Source of the DNA: Tanypteryx hageni
Lineage: Eukaryota; Arthropoda; Insecta; Odonata; Petaluridae
NCBI GenBank assembly: GCA_028673005.1
Contig: CM054115.1
Span: 190,133,548 to 190,197,547 of the forward strand
Direction: 5' to 3'
Length of the DNA: 64,000 bases
Shown here: positions 11,995 through 24,746 of the stretch, piece after piece
Position numbering within the stretch: position 1 is the first letter of the stretch
Layout: the number at the start of each line of letters is the position of its first letter
Translations under genes and position numbers: made by a program
The notes under the pieces: model-generated
What the model was told of the DNA's origin: nothing
Database searches by the model: none
The model's input: the letters and a program-made list of their open reading frames with translations, nothing else

Positions 11995-12700
11995 ATTCCT
12001 TGCAACTGGGGAAACATTTAAAACACTCGCATTCAACTATAGACTCGGCGAATCAACTATTCAGATAATAGTGTACCAAGTTTGTGATGTGATTTGGAAG
12101 AAATTAGTTCCAATTGTAATGCCTGAACCTAAAAGAGATGATTGATTGAGAATTGAAGACCACTTCCATCACGGTGGAATTTCCCTAACTGTTTGGGGGC
12201 AATAGATGGAAAACATGTTTTGACTGACAAACCCCCAAATAGTGGTTCACTCTTCTACAATTATAAACAGTCATTCAGTGTAATTTTATTATCTGTCGTC
12301 GATGCGAACTACAAATTCATCGCAATAGATGTTGGTGCATATGGAAGAAACAATGATGGAGGGGTGTTTTCCAACTCTAATTTTGGTAAGAGAATGCTAT
12401 CTAGCGAACTGGATATTCCAGAAGATAAGGCTCTTCCAGGAAGTGATATATTGGTACCTCACGTCTTCGTGGGTGATGAAGTATTTCTGCAAACTTAAAA
12501 ATTTGATGCGACCCTACCCTGGAGCTCGATTGTCACACAATACGAAGGAAAAAATTTTCAATTACAGATTAAGTAGGGCAAGAAGAATTGTGGAAAACAC
12601 TTTTGGAATGTTGTCACAAAAATTTCAGATTTACTAGAGAAAGTTAAAAATCTTGCCTGAAAATTTGGATAAGGTACTGTCCCACCACAACTTCTGAAGA
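11995..12700 (+). pseudogene. Harbinger nuclease (HARBI1-like), exon 2, degenerate
   Basis: After ttattttcag| it reads RFLATGETFKTLAFNYRLGE, then (past a TGA at about 12142 and a frameshift near 12168) [42 protein letters not shown] and, after another frameshift near 12480, [28 protein letters not shown]. The DDE catalytic context (AIDGKHV, then [11 protein letters not shown], then RRIVEN) is present, but at least one stop and two frameshifts disable it. Confidence 0.9.
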
Positions 12701-13387
12701 CCTGACCTTGAGGGTGTGAGTGGCGCTGCTTCGGCAGTGAATAAGGGAGGTGCGGGTTTGCAGGAGTGGTTTCGTGCCTCCTGCCTTACGCTGTGTTGCC
12801 AAACCCCTGAATCATCTGAATCATCACTCTTTCAAAAGCATGTACGACTGATGCGCCAAATCTTCTAAAACTAGAAGTAGCAACGCCGCAGAGAAAACAC
12901 GTTGACTGTGGTGGGGGAGGGGTTGGAGTGTTCTGCTAGGAGCAAATCACAGTGATAAGAGTTTAAAGGGAGCATGGAAAGGGGAAGGGACATTCTGTAG
13001 CTTCACATTCCTTCCGAGGTTTCGGAAGATTTGACAGTACAGTAGTTTTGGCTACTTGTTGCCTCCATAATTTTATCTGAGATGACATTTATTCCCTTAC
13101 TGGATGATGTTATGGAGGGTTAACCGAGAGGGCTTGAAAACATAGCCGGGATTGGAGGTTGTCCTAGTTTGGCATCAGTTTCGATCCGGGAAAAATTTTC
13201 AGATTATTTTAGTTCAGAATATGGGAGAGTGGAATGGCAAGACAAAATTGGAAACAGAGGGAAAATAAATATTTAAAAACAAAAATTGTTTAATCAAATA
13301 GGTATAGTTTGTTTTTATCAGAGCTATGTTTTTGTTCAAAGTATTAGACTTGAACTTTAATTAAATATTTATGAAATGAAAACTTAC

Positions 13388-13523
13388 CACTGCATTCGAG
13401 TTTTTCCCCTATTTCCTCCCAGATGTTGTCTCGTCTTTGGTCGAAGTACTGCTTATGTTGAGGGTTATAAAGCTCTTCATACTCCTCTACACAAGCAATC
13501 AACACTTCCTCGCTGAGCGACAT
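13388..13523 (-). pseudogene. Harbinger MADF-domain protein, exon 1
   Basis: On the minus strand ATG at 13523 opens MSLSEEVLIACVEEYEELYN, QHKQYFDQRRDNIWEEIGEK and LECSG, the first half of a MADF domain. It ends at a perfect donor AGTG|GTAAGT, phase 1. This DNA-binding partner is the second gene of Harbinger elements and helps the nuclease bind the element's ends. Confidence 0.85.
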
Positions 13524-14652
13524 TGTTCACTAGACTCATGTGGCACCACGAAGCACACTCTCATACAGACCCTTCTCAATGAAGGGTCTCTACACTCTCA
13601 TTTCCAATGCTGGAAACTGAACCAAACGAAAACGAAATGAGCCGAAGGGGTCAGATACGCTTGCAAAAACTTGCCTGGGATTCTGTCCAGAGGATCATAT
13701 CCGAGGTTTCGCTTGGTTGCGCACGACAATTCTTCTCAATGTATGCAATTCTATTTAAATTACAGATATTTTTTCCCCGTCGTTTTTTGCTCTTCGGCAA
13801 ATGTGCGACGACCTTAACGTGTTTTGGCTTGAAACTCACCAGCAGTCAAATGCACACTGATGAAACTAGGTCACGTCGCACACAAAGCTTGGTGGTAGCT
13901 ACTTCCAGTGTTGTCTAACAGATGGCACTACTAGTACGTTTATAAAAAAAATCAGTATGGGAACTTTTTAGACGGACTGTGTAGGTCATGTTAGCAGATT
14001 ATATTGGAAATGAATAAGTTATGTGGGTGAAGTTCTGAAACTTTGGTCCCATCAAAATGCTTTTACATTAATTCATACAACTTTCGCTCAACATTTCGGT
14101 CCCTATTAGGCATGAAAGTCGAAGACCATCTGTACAGTTATTTTATGTTTGTCAAGTAACAATGATTTTATATATGTTTATTAGGCATTGAATCTTATTA
14201 AAAATAAGGAAAATCTTTTATTTTGACCTGATAAGTTAGAATAAATTAAAATATTTTCCCATGGAGCTCTCATGGCATTAGAAAATTTATAAATAGGTTA
14301 CTGATTTATGGAATACTATCATAAACCATTCAAACACTTGCCATTCCACTTGTGTTCCTCTGTTTGATAAACAGTGAACCAAAGTAAATGTATCCAAGCT
14401 ATATCTGTATTTCTGTTGTAATTTTCGTTTTCAGAAATTGTTGGCTCTTTAAAATGTTGGTATTTGAATCTACTAAAACTCAAAAGAAGTATGTTAAAGT
14501 TTTTACTTGAGACTTTAATTCAAATGATTTTTCTTCTTCTAAAAATACAACATCTCTAGATATGATTTTAACAAATAATTTTATATTTTATTTTTTCTCT
14601 CTCTCTAATGAACGGTTGTTTTCAAATCAAAATTAAAAATTTCATTTTGTAG

Positions 14653-14775
14653 GTTGCATGATTTGCATTGGTCGCTCCAATTTCTTCCGCTTCAACCATC
14701 CTGCTGAGGCACAACTAATGAAGAGCATCCTTCCAAACACACGTATCTCAGGTGTTCCTATGAATTTCCTATCTG
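14653..14775 (+). CDS. PHLDB: PHLDB-like exon 3 (end of FHA)
   Basis: Bounded by ttttgtag|GT and TATCTG|GTAAG, 123 nt, phase 1 to phase 1. Encodes GCMICIGRSNFFRFNHPAEA, the last FHA strands and the hallmark FRFNHP shared by PHLDB and kinesin-3 FHA domains, then a short linker. Confidence 0.9.
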
Positions 14776-15266
14776 GTAAGAATTTAATTACTGTATCATG
14801 AACCCAATCCTGATTGTTCGGCTGGTGGTTACATTATGATATGAATTACTGAACTCATAGCTTGAATCTAAAATATAATCCAGGTAACCCCGATAACACT
14901 GAAATATTTGGGCAAATTTTAGTGTATGAGATGCGAACCATCTTAAATATCTGTGAGGCCAAATGCGACAGCATTTTGTGGGACCCTATATCTTTTTCAA
15001 ATAAAACCAAATTTATACGAGTTATTTAATGGTATAATTTTTATAATAATAAAATTGGAATAAAAATAAAGGAACAAAATTTTAATAAATTATTGTGGAT
15101 GTTGAATGGTTACTGTCAGGGATGTGGGCCAGGTTCAGTTACTCCTATGGTGCATGCCTCAAACTGGTATGTAAATAAATTTAATTTAATCAGTTAGAAT
15201 CCTCTTCAGTTCTTTAAAAACTAAAATTTAAAATAATCACATTTTCAATGAGAAAAACTTTTCCAG

Positions 15267-15475
15267 CCATGGAGAGCCAAGACTGCTACCAGATGGAAAA
15301 GCAGCTGAACTGCACTGACCAAAAACCTCCTTTGGCTCCGCGTAACGGGAGCATGAGTGGTGGAGGAAGATGGCGAGATACCTGGGAAGAAGTGCCAAAA
15401 AGTGCCACAGTAGCACCAGCATTGAAAACATCACCAACGGGAGGAGCTGGGCAGACTCCCTCACATTCTCAGAAG
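15267..15475 (+). CDS. PHLDB: PHLDB-like exon 4 (linker)
   Basis: Bounded by cttttccag|CC and CAGAAG|GTAGG, 209 nt, entering in phase 1 and leaving in phase 0. It encodes a polar, Gly/Pro/Ser-rich linker (residues 156-225) with no recognisable fold. The call rests on frame continuity and splice sites more than on similarity. Confidence 0.75.
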
Positions 15476-15719
15476 GTAGGACATAAATGTTTAATGGCCT
15501 GTTTGCATTCATGAATTATCATATTTTGCATTTTTATTATTATTTCTTCTCTGTTCTTTCAAAAATTAAATTCCAGACAAACTGCATTTTTTCATTAGAA
15601 AATGAAATTCAATTTTATACCCAATATAATGCGACCTCTTTGCAACATATGTTTGAGAATTGTACATTTTCCTTCTTTCAGAATAAATTACTTTGGTGCT
15701 GATTTTGAGAGCCCAACAA

Positions 15720-16500
15720 CCCCTCAAGCGCGGAGGAAATTTAATAAAATCCCATTTCTGATATCGGAGAAATTAAAAAAAAATTGATAATTTTCTTTTT
15801 TCATTTTTATTGGATGTCTGAAATTTTTTGAGGATTTTAGTAAAACATGCCATTTATAAACAATACCTTTTACACGATCTTACGTCAAGCACACTCTTTG
15901 CGGGAGAGAAGAGAAATCACCCTGATTCTCAGCAAGTCAAACGCACACCCATGCTTTTATATATCTTTCAGTATTGTGAAAACTATTAATATTATTGATA
16001 TGCAGTCTTTTTCAAGGAATCATTTCCAGCATTTATAAACATTTCATTCACTGGATGAACCTCTCTAAACGTAATAGGGAAAAAGTTTCTCGCAGGTCAA
16101 CTTTTTCATGTCTTGACTAAAAATTTTATATAAATTTTCCTTTTCATATATTGTTAAGAGACATTTCATGTAGTTTATAAAGTTTTGATTTGCACAGTAG
16201 TCATTTTTCATCATTACAGAAGTTACATAGTGAAAATTGTCCTAATCCGTTCAGTAGAAGCGGAGATATGATGTTGTATGTATTAGAATGTACACGTGAT
16301 AAAAAATTAGAAAAGTTTTTTAAGCTTTTAAGCCATTTGCTTTATCTAATTTACCATAAAATTTACTACAAAAATATCATTACTACAATGAATCATCTGT
16401 ACTGAATTTTTTTACTAGCAGTTTGATCATACTTCGCCTCTTCATTCATCACTTCCAACTGCGAACGCAGCATTTCTCTGCTTAAGATATTGGAACCTAA
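15720..16500. mobile_element. Left end of a piggyBac-type (TTAA) non-autonomous element
   Basis: cccctcaagcgcggaggaaa matches the left end of the complete element at 29963-31743 (cccctcaagcccggaggaga). Internal blocks are also shared, such as ctttttcatgtcttgact and tcattacagaagt.acatag. The expected TTAA has decayed to ACAA. A matching right end lies at 20702-20885. Confidence 0.65.
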
Positions 16501-16917
16501 ATCTTGCTGCATAGAGACCTCGGCTGATGTTTATTCTTTGGTTATTTGTGAATGGGAAACTCTTGTTTCTCTCTTTCTCTCAATATAATGCTCCCAAAAA
16601 CAGCTGTGGCGTGAAAGACCATATGGCCCAGAGATAAATCTATGGGAAAATGAGTGACATTGCCATGAATATTAATTCCTAAAAATTACTACTATAAAAC
16701 ACCAATGAAATTGTCTCTGCACACTGCAAAGGTTTCCTTAAGTCTAACTTTTTTAGAGCGACAAGAATATTTCTGTTAGCGGAGTGCTCACCCTGAAAGT
16801 ACTCTCACTAGCAGCAGACATAATCAAAGTGGCTTACTTGTAAACATACCTAGGACATGTGCAGATGTTTCTCTCTCTCTCATACAATATTGCTCTCAAG
16901 AAATGCTAAAACAAGTA

Positions 16918-17180
16918 CAGTAAAACCTCTATATAGTGAACCTCCGTTTATCGTAAACCTCTGTATTTCGTAATGTCTTTTTGGTCCCGCCAAAACTCGA
17001 CAGTATAGGGAAACCTCTTTATATCGTACCTCCATATTATCGTAATTCTCCATATAACGTAATGGGAAAATGTACCTTTGATGAAAAACACCCTCCATAT
17101 AGAAAAACGACTAAGCATGAGATTTACCCGGCCAAATTTCCCGATATGATTTTCAGTCTTCTTTTGTTTTTTTTTTTGCT
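16918..17180. repeat. pogo/Tigger-type terminal region
   Basis: A TA dinucleotide is followed by cagtaaaacctctatatagt, the typical CAGTAAAACCTCTATATA start of pogo/Tigger elements, with further internal copies of cctctatat/cctccatat motifs. It precedes the pogo transposase remnant at 18051. The right end is not recognisable. Confidence 0.65.
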
Positions 17181-18050
17181 GAACTAGTGGATTAATCAGC
17201 TAACATTAGGGGTTAAATAGAATTACAACTTTGCCTCAAGTTGGGTTGATTAGGTTAGTTATGATTTTTTATGTGAATAACCAATAAAATCAATCAATGG
17301 TATATACGTACACTCAAAGTCTTTTTGAACGAACCAATACAGTGGCCTCTCGAAAGTGCCATCAAAATATGGCTATATTGCTACAAAGATACATCTTTTA
17401 AATGTTTTAATTTGATGTTATTTTGCATAGTTTATTACCTAAGTTGGGGCCTTTTGGGTCAACTCCCTTAGGCTTACGTTTCACATCTAAAAAGAAAAGG
17501 CAAAGCACCAACCGTCAATTCTTTCGCGATCCTCAGTTTACTCACCACTGCTACGTACATATCAATTTTCACCACCTCTGAAAAAACCCATGAAAATATG
17601 ACAACAATGTTGCAAAGATGTATCATTTAAAGATCTTTTACTCTTTACTTAGTTGACATGGATTTCCCGCCGGGTAAATCCCCTCAGGCACACATCACCA
17701 TTTATGTACCGTTCCTACAAATGTATCAGTTTACACTTGCATACTACAAAGAGCTTGCTTTAATTACTGGTTATACCAGCTTGATTCATTTGATTGAGCA
17801 TTTGAAGTCATCGTAGATACATGACCTACAAATAAATGTATCTTCAACTTTATTTTTGTTGTAAATCATGGGTGTATATATTATCTTTCATTGAATTATT
17901 AATGCATTAATTTTTTGATGATGATTCAAGTGTATTACGTGTATAACAAAATCCTTTGTTATCCCTTGTACTGTATTAAATACAATATTTGTAAATAATA
18001 CAAAATAATTAATAATTATATTTGTGAATAGATAATTTTTTAGACCTATA

Positions 18051-19500
18051 ATGGACATGGCAATTCATGGAAAAAGACAGCTGCTAACAATAAAAACTAA
18101 GCTAGCTATTTTCCAAAACATTGATGAGGGGAAGAGAAAAATAGATGTGGCAGAAACCTTTGGCAAATCACCTTCAAGTCTAACATCTATTTTTAAAAAA
18201 TGTAAGGAAACAGAAACTGCTGCACATCAAGGTTTCACCAAGAAAAGATCTCATACAGTCAAAAATGAGGACTTGGATAAGTGTGTTTTTGGTTGGTTAA
18301 TGGAAGCTAGAGATAGAAATATACCTATAACTGGGCCTATTTTGCAACAGAAGGCTAGAGAAATGACATTATAAATGGGAGTGGATAACTTTCAAGGTTC
18401 TAATGGATGGCTAGAAAAGTTTCAAGTGCACTGGAACTTAAGAACTTAAAAATTGTGGGGAAGAAGCTTCTGTAAGTACAATTGTGGAAGAAGAGTGAAA
18501 AAAAACTTTGCATATAATTTTAATGGGTTTTGATTCTAAAGACATTGCTAATGCAGATGAGGCTGTTTTTTTATAATTTACTGCCTGATAGAACTCTTAA
18601 AGTTAAAGGAGAACCCTGCCATGGTGGAAAAAAGCAAGGAGAAATTTAGAGTCCTTTTCGGTACCAATGCAGATGGTACTGAAAAATTAGAGCAACTTAT
18701 GATTGGGAAGTATAAAAAAACCAGATGTTTTAAGAATATAAAGAAATTTCCCTGTTTATACAGAAAGATAGGCATGACAAATATTAAAATAATCCTTTTT
18801 CTGGACCAGTGCACTGCACATAAATGTGAGGGGATTAAATTGCAAAATATTAATATAGTATAGGTACTTTCCTTCAAATACCAAAAGTAAACTACAATCA
18901 TTAGATCAAGGTATAATTTCTGTTGTTAAGAGAAATTACAGACAGCAGTTGGTGCTCTATATTTTAAGAAATGTGGATGAAGCAAATGATATTACCAGAT
19001 GCAAATTGAATATATTGCAGGCCATGCATAGACTTTGCCTATCATGGAATTCTGTCAAATCAGCCTCTATTAATAAATGCTTTATAAAGGCAGGATTTAT
19101 GGGGACAACATATGAGGAAGATGAAGTATCATATGATGAATCTTTGGAATAGGCTGAAATTAACGAGAGAATTCATCTTCAAACATCATTTAACGATTTT
19201 GTTGATGTTGACACTTTCCTAGTAACTTGTGCACCAACAGAGGAAGAAATGGTAGAAGAAGTGAGGATTGAAATTGAAGGGGAGAATTTTGCAGATAATG
19301 AAGAAGAAGAAAATGATGACAGGGAAGTAATTACACCACCAAAAAAGCATGAATTGTACGATGCTTTGAGTGTGCCAGAAAGATTTTTATAAATATGAAA
19401 GATTACAATGATGATAATCTCTTGCTATTAAATAGAATAGAAAATATTGTATCCAATGTATTTAAGAAATAGATGACGACACAAACTGAAATTACCAGTT
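18051..19500 (+). pseudogene. pogo/Tigger (jerky-like) transposase remnant
   Basis: 18051-18374 encodes a CENP-B-type helix-turn-helix (KTKLAIFQNIDEGKRKIDVA, ETFGKSPSSLTSIFK) and the start of the second DNA-binding domain. Later blocks in other frames give GSNGWLEKFQVHWN, GKYKKTRCFKNIKKFP, LFLDQCTAHK (a catalytic Asp) and LDQG, and the C-terminal TEITSFFPLSKNR typical of Tigger. Many stops and shifts; also at least one deletion, as the DDE region is short. Confidence 0.85.
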
Positions 19501-19590
19501 TTTTTCCACTAAGCAAAAATAGATGTATATTTGTTGTTCATTTATGTTTTAAAAATCAATATGAATGTATTCAATTTATTATATATATAT

Positions 19591-20189
19591 TACGATAAAT
19601 GTGCGTAGTCTGGTAAATGTGTACATTTCTCGGTTAATGTGCACATTTACCACCAAGTTCGGTAAATGTAAGTATAACATACTTTTACCGATTGGATTGG
19701 GGAAATGTGCACATTTACCTAGAGATACTGGCAAATGTAGATAAACGTTGCAACACGGGCCACAACATAGCTTAATCATGAACATCTGTTGCAGTTTAGA
19801 AGTACGGTAAATGTGTGTTGTCCGGTAAATGTGTACATTTCCTGGTAAATGTGCACAACTAACTAAACTAAATTTGAACATGAAGGAAAATTGTACTTGG
19901 CCCCACTGGGTTGAGTAAGTTTGTCGAAGTGTTTTTGGTTCCTCCTCATGTTCACTGTGTTCCCCCCTCAAGTTGGGAAGCGATCGATCATCTTAATATA
20001 TACCAGTGGAGCTGAACCCTCGATGATTTTTGTTATAAATTAACATAATTATTAAAGTGTAGCATTTCTCATTCTTACTTATTTCCACATTTACCGAGGC
20101 ACATTGGTAAAAGTGGACATTTACCGAGTTTGGTGGTAAATGTGCACATTTACCAGTAAATACACATTTCCTGATTACGTACCTTTACC

Positions 20190-20192
<3 letters not shown>
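19591..20192. repeat. Cluster of 20-bp palindromes GGTAAATGTGCACATTTACC
   Basis: One perfect copy at 20135-20154, near-perfect copies at 19612-19629, 19634-19651, 19700-19719 and 19823-19840, and at least eight half-sites (ggtaaatgtg or its complement) in 600 bp. They are separated by unique spacers of 10-150 bp, so this is not a simple tandem array. No coding content. Confidence 0.9.
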
Positions 20193-20430
<238 letters not shown>

Positions 20431-20432
20431 TA

Positions 20433-20625
20433 CTTTACGTTACTCTTTCGCTGAAGAAGGGCATAGGCCCGATAAGCTTGCGTGTGTTTTTGTGTTCGTG
20501 TGTTTTACGTGTCTCTTCGACGCCCCCAGCAGCCTACCAGCTTGGTCCTCAACTTGGTATGTGTCCGCTGGGCTTCCCTCAACACCTTGTTGCCACCCTC
20601 ATCACTACCTTTTCTTTTCCTTTAG

Positions 20626-20628
<3 letters not shown>
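20433..20628. repeat. Unclassified fragment between two TA microsatellites
   Basis: Contains ttcgctgaagaagggcatag, reminiscent of the conserved ctgaagaagg...gcc block near the ends of many Penelope-like or other retroelements. No reverse transcriptase is present and the resemblance is weak. Confidence 0.3.

Positions 20629-20701
<73 letters not shown>
20629..20701. repeat. (TA)n microsatellite
   Basis: About 36 TA units directly before the piggyBac-type right end. Confidence 0.95.
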
Positions 20702-20704
<3 letters not shown>

Positions 20705-20885
20705 TAAATACATAGGCCAAAGGTTCCTCTTTTGAAATATATCAAGGTTATCCAGATTTAAGAAAATTCATCCTGTCAGAAAAATAAAAAAAGGTGAGCG
20801 AATACCGTGACATACTGAGTATGTTGGTTGATGGCATATGAAGTTTGCCCCCATCGTACTCAGTACATCGCTTGACACTGAGGGG
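20702..20885. mobile_element. Right end of a piggyBac-type (TTAA) element
   Basis: cttgacactgagggg followed by TTAA (20886-20889). The preceding 180 bp parallel the right end of the element at 29963-31743, including the block before the end with a repeated gtact...gtac motif. It may belong to the same old insertion as the left end at 15720, since split by the pogo and the repeats between them. Confidence 0.65.
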
Positions 20886-21191
20886 TTAAGAGATATTACC
20901 AGTAAGAACTAATAAGAAAAGTATAAACTGAATGTTGAAATTTGAACATCACGGGGTTATTGTGCTTGCCTTTCCTCACATTTACAGTTACACGTGAGCG
21001 AATGTTGAGGCAGGCATTCCAATCATAGCATGGTTTTGACTTAGTTTGACTGAAAAAGAAAAATTACTTTTGTACAGACATTTTTCTAAGTCGGGTGTCA
21101 TCTTAAGTCTGAGACCATATCTGTTTTAGGTAAATATCGTATATCTCTGTCACTTAGGTGATTGCTATCTTGTGTCCCCTCACTGTTCAAG

Positions 21192-21563
21192 GTGTTCCCG
21201 CCGGGCAGCGCCACCACCACCACACCGGCATCGGATGTTTTGGGAAGGTGGAGACGGTGTGTCACCCCACCAGCCTCTCTTCTCCATAGCCCTTTCAACA
21301 TGTCGCCACCCTCGGGCCCCCCAGCACCTGCTCCTCTGACTCCCCTCTCCTCCCAACAGAGAAGAACTCTTTCTGCCGGCTGCGATCTTTCTCTCGTTGG
21401 TGAAGCTTCAAGCCATGTTAGGGGGGCATCGGAGCCACCTCCATTCTCTTGCCGCTTAGCAAATGCCTCTCCTTTGTCACCTTCTCCTCTCCGCACTTCC
21501 CTCAACTGCAGCTTAGAGGAACTAACTGCTCGTAAAGAAGATCTCGAGAATAAGAGAAAAATG
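21192..21563 (+). CDS. PHLDB: PHLDB-like exon 5 (Ser/Pro linker, start of helix)
   Basis: Bounded by ctgttcaag|GTG and AAAATG|GTTAGT, 372 nt, phase 0 both sides. Residues 226-349 are Ser/Pro/Thr-rich (SPPSGPPAPAPLTPLSSQQR), then LEELTARKEDLENKRKM opens the helical region that continues in exon 6. Marked GC rise over the flanking AT-rich introns. Confidence 0.8.
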
Positions 21564-23988
21564 GTTAGTAGGAGGCTTAGGATGTAATGGCTGAGATATT
21601 GATTGTTGCAACTTAAAGTATTTTAACTTATAAGTTGTAGATGGTGTAAAATTTTTATATAAATTACACTTGAAATCTGGCATTTATTAAACAAAAGACA
21701 GCATTGCATTTTATTACTTTGACTTCTTATTTTCTTTAAAGCTTTTTTTAAATTTTTCCTCAAAATACTATGTTTAATCTACATTATGCATGATTTATTC
21801 TTCACTTATTTACTGTGGAACAAACCTCTTTTTTTCTCTAGTAAACTCTTTCCATACTCTTATGATGATTAATTAAAGAAAATAAAAGTCAAATATTCAT
21901 TTTCAATTGAAAGCATGGCTGATTCATTAATGATACTCTTTCCTTTCTTAAAAGAATTTAAAGAAGTGTAAATACAGGAAATAGCCATATTTATTTGCAT
22001 ATAAGCTAGTCTTTTTCCCCAAATTTATCATTGAATAAATGAAAAATCACATCATTTGTACTATATAACCTTAGCTTTCCTTTTCTGTATTTATATTGTT
22101 GAAGCGAATCTGAACAAATTACATCATAGCATCTTGTGATTTTTTTGTTAAAAAAATTTGTTTTTCATTTTTTAAATACAAAAATGAAAAGTCAATTTTA
22201 TATTGAATAAAGTATAGTATTTTATTATTTTCGCTAGTATATTTAATTTATTTTCATAAAGGCAAGACATCCAGGTAAAACATTGCAAAAACTCGCAAAA
22301 ATTATTAAAAAATGAAATTACAGAAAAATATTATTTTCATCAGTCTATGAAAAATCACATACATGCTATTTATTCATATTTTTACGTGTTTCTTTCAGCA
22401 ATTGCCCAGATGATTACATATTAATTATATTAATACAGAATAAATGAATAAACAGAATATATAAAGAATACTAAGTATTCTACAGAATTTTGGATGATAA
22501 ATTAAAAATATTTCAAGATTGTTATAAAGTTACGATAAATTTTTTTACGAAAAAAATTTTTATGCAGTACCTGAGATAACAGTAGATAAATCCACTCACT
22601 TTTTATGTCCAAAAACTGCAGATAATTCTGTAATAATGAATGAAATCTAACACTACTGCGATGCACACTCTAAAACACCAGGCAAGCTACTGACGAAAAA
22701 ATAGCCGAAGACCTTGCAGTTGAAATAAAATTGAAAGACAATCTTTCCATATAACACTTAATACAATGTTGCAGGGAAAGTTTATCAGATGTCAATTCAG
22801 CGGTTACCAGAGTTATATTGACCACAAAGAAACTACAATGTCAGCATGAGCAAGCACGGCTGACAGATCAATTAAAATTTATTTTTCGCCCTTTCTTTCT
22901 GAGCAAATCGCCTGTTTAGTGATTCATTCCAATTTTTGTAACACCTTATGAGTGAATTTTTGTATCCTTTTAAAAACAAAATTCTATTGTCATTTTTATT
23001 TGTCAAACTATGCAATGGGTGGACACTATGAAAATAGGAGACCTGACTCCACCGAATAGCAATCGACAGAATTAAACGAAGCTTCTAATTAGCTATTGTT
23101 TGTTTTCACAGCCGATGCCGTGTACATGGAAACATACTTTAATGGAGATGGGAATAGGTGTTTTGTTTTTAAATTTAACTGACATAGCATGGCATCATAG
23201 ATAAATTGCTTGTTTACAATCCTTTCATTTTCTGTTTAGTAAACCTATAAAAAAGGAATTTTAAAAAATTCGAAATATTGATTTTGCTACCTCTCTGGAT
23301 TGGTGCCGGTAAGTGATTGTTTATTTGTTTATGTTGCTTACACCTAAAACCAGCCCTGTATCAGTGTTATGAACATACAGTTTTTGCCGGCAATAGCTGC
23401 AGGAATCGCCAAGGAACTCAAAGAAAAATTCTGGGGCATAGTCATGACTGTAGCAGGGAGGAGGATTGGAGGGGAGATGGTCGGAAGTCAGAGAGACTGA
23501 AGAGGGGAGGCACACAAGTGCAGTATGGGAGTTGGACTTGTGGATTAGTAGTTGAAGAATTGGTTTTTAAAAATATTACTCTATTAGAGAGTATGTTTTT
23601 TGAAGGTATATTGATCAACCTATTGGAACATCACAAAAAACCTGGCTATGAAAAGCCGATAATCATTTTCATTTGCATTGTGTCATTCTTTGTTTTGAAG
23701 GTTGCCATTTTGTTCATGTATGGTTTCATTATTCTTGAATTATCTTTTGTGTGATCTATAATTAATGCACCGATGGTATGAGTAGAAGAATGCAATACAC
23801 AGCATCTTTGGGTGAGGCTTATATTTGGATAAATGTTTACCTAATTTCAATCTTGAAGAAAAAGTGGGGGTTTATATTTGAGTACATATGATTATTTCTC
23901 TTTGACAAAATTCTATTAAATCAGGTTTTAAACCACATTTTATATTTTTGCATAGTTGTCAGAAAAAAATGTTTTCATCTATTCTCAG
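21564..23988. other. Intron 5
   Basis: AT-rich, no coding segment, TIR pair or tandem array recognised. The open frame at 23317-23754 has no family motif. Confidence 0.6.
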
Positions 23989-24413
23989 GTTCAAAAAGAG
24001 CGTCTTCGTGACCAGGAAGCTCAGAGACAAGAGCAAGTTCGCCTTGAGGAGATCCTGAACATGTGTGCTGAGTATGAGCGCCAGGTAGAGTGGGAGAAGG
24101 AGCAAGGTGCTGAACAGCCTCGGTCATGTGCAGCTAGGTGGAATACTGCTAGGGCACAGGGTTCGATAACACCCTGGCAACAGAGAGTGTCCTCAGGGAG
24201 TGGTGGTAGAGGCAGTGGAGGGGGGAGTGGAGGTTGGGAAGGGAACAGACCCACCCCGAGCCCCTCACCTGGAAGCTCAACCACCTCAGCCAACTCAGCC
24301 TCTTCCTCATCCTCCTCCTCATCCTCTTGCACCTCTTTTGCATCTTCCCCACCATCGCAGCAGGTAGCGCCAATGCCGAATTCCCCAACAATCTCTTCAG
24401 TTCATCAGAATAG
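23989..24413 (+). CDS. PHLDB: PHLDB-like exon 6 (family motif, poly-Ser)
   Basis: Bounded by attctcag|GTT and CAGAATAG|GTGAGT, 425 nt, entering in phase 0 and leaving in phase 2. The charged helix QRQEQVRLEEILNMCAEYER (about residues 361-380) is the most diagnostic PHLDB motif outside FHA and PH. It is followed by a Gly-rich stretch and a run of about nine Ser codons made of TCC/TCA/TCT (24300-24330), a probable source of length polymorphism. Confidence 0.9.
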
Positions 24414-24629
24414 GTGAGTGCTGATGAAATTGTGAGTTTTATCTCTTCAGTCCCCATTTAAAAATGTTTAATTGGTATTTTCGTTCAGTAACATTTATAT
24501 TTTTGTTTACAAGGTAAACAAGATTGGAAAGGTGTACTCCATATTTCCAAATGCATTCTTTGAGATTTCACAATGTTCTCAATATTTTTTGTTCAGATGA
24601 GTATTTAATGAGAAACTAGTATGGTGCAT

Positions 24630-24746
24630 TGTAAAATACATGTCCTCTTTTGTAAAGTTTTCGTTATTATTTTCCGAATTTAACCAGAATTGGAATCGGT
24701 TAATAAATTTTAATAAAACTCTCAAATACCAAATTTCATCAAAATA
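24630..24746. repeat. ~150-bp tandem repeat array, left fragment
   Basis: Contains aaccagaattggaatcggtt and ccaaatttcatcaaaata, the second half of the unit found three times at 34487-34960. The unit is cut here by the pogo-type element at 24747 and resumes at 34487. Confidence 0.85.

Larger units (their letters stand above)
10466..13814. mobile_element. PIF/Harbinger transposon with both ends and TAA duplication
   Basis: The left end aggccgtcgcacattt and right end aaatgtgcgacgacct are inverted repeats over 16 bp with one mismatch. The 3-bp target TAA is present on both sides (10463-10465, 13815-13817), as expected for the superfamily. It carries the two genes usual for animal Harbinger elements: a HARBI1-type nuclease on the plus strand and a MADF/BESS DNA-binding protein on the minus strand. 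Both genes carry disabling mutations, so the element is dead. Confidence 0.92.

Noticed and set aside
23317..23754. 145-residue ORF with a hydrophobic C-terminal half in intron 5
   Set aside because: No family motif, no splice context and no GC rise. Treated as chance.
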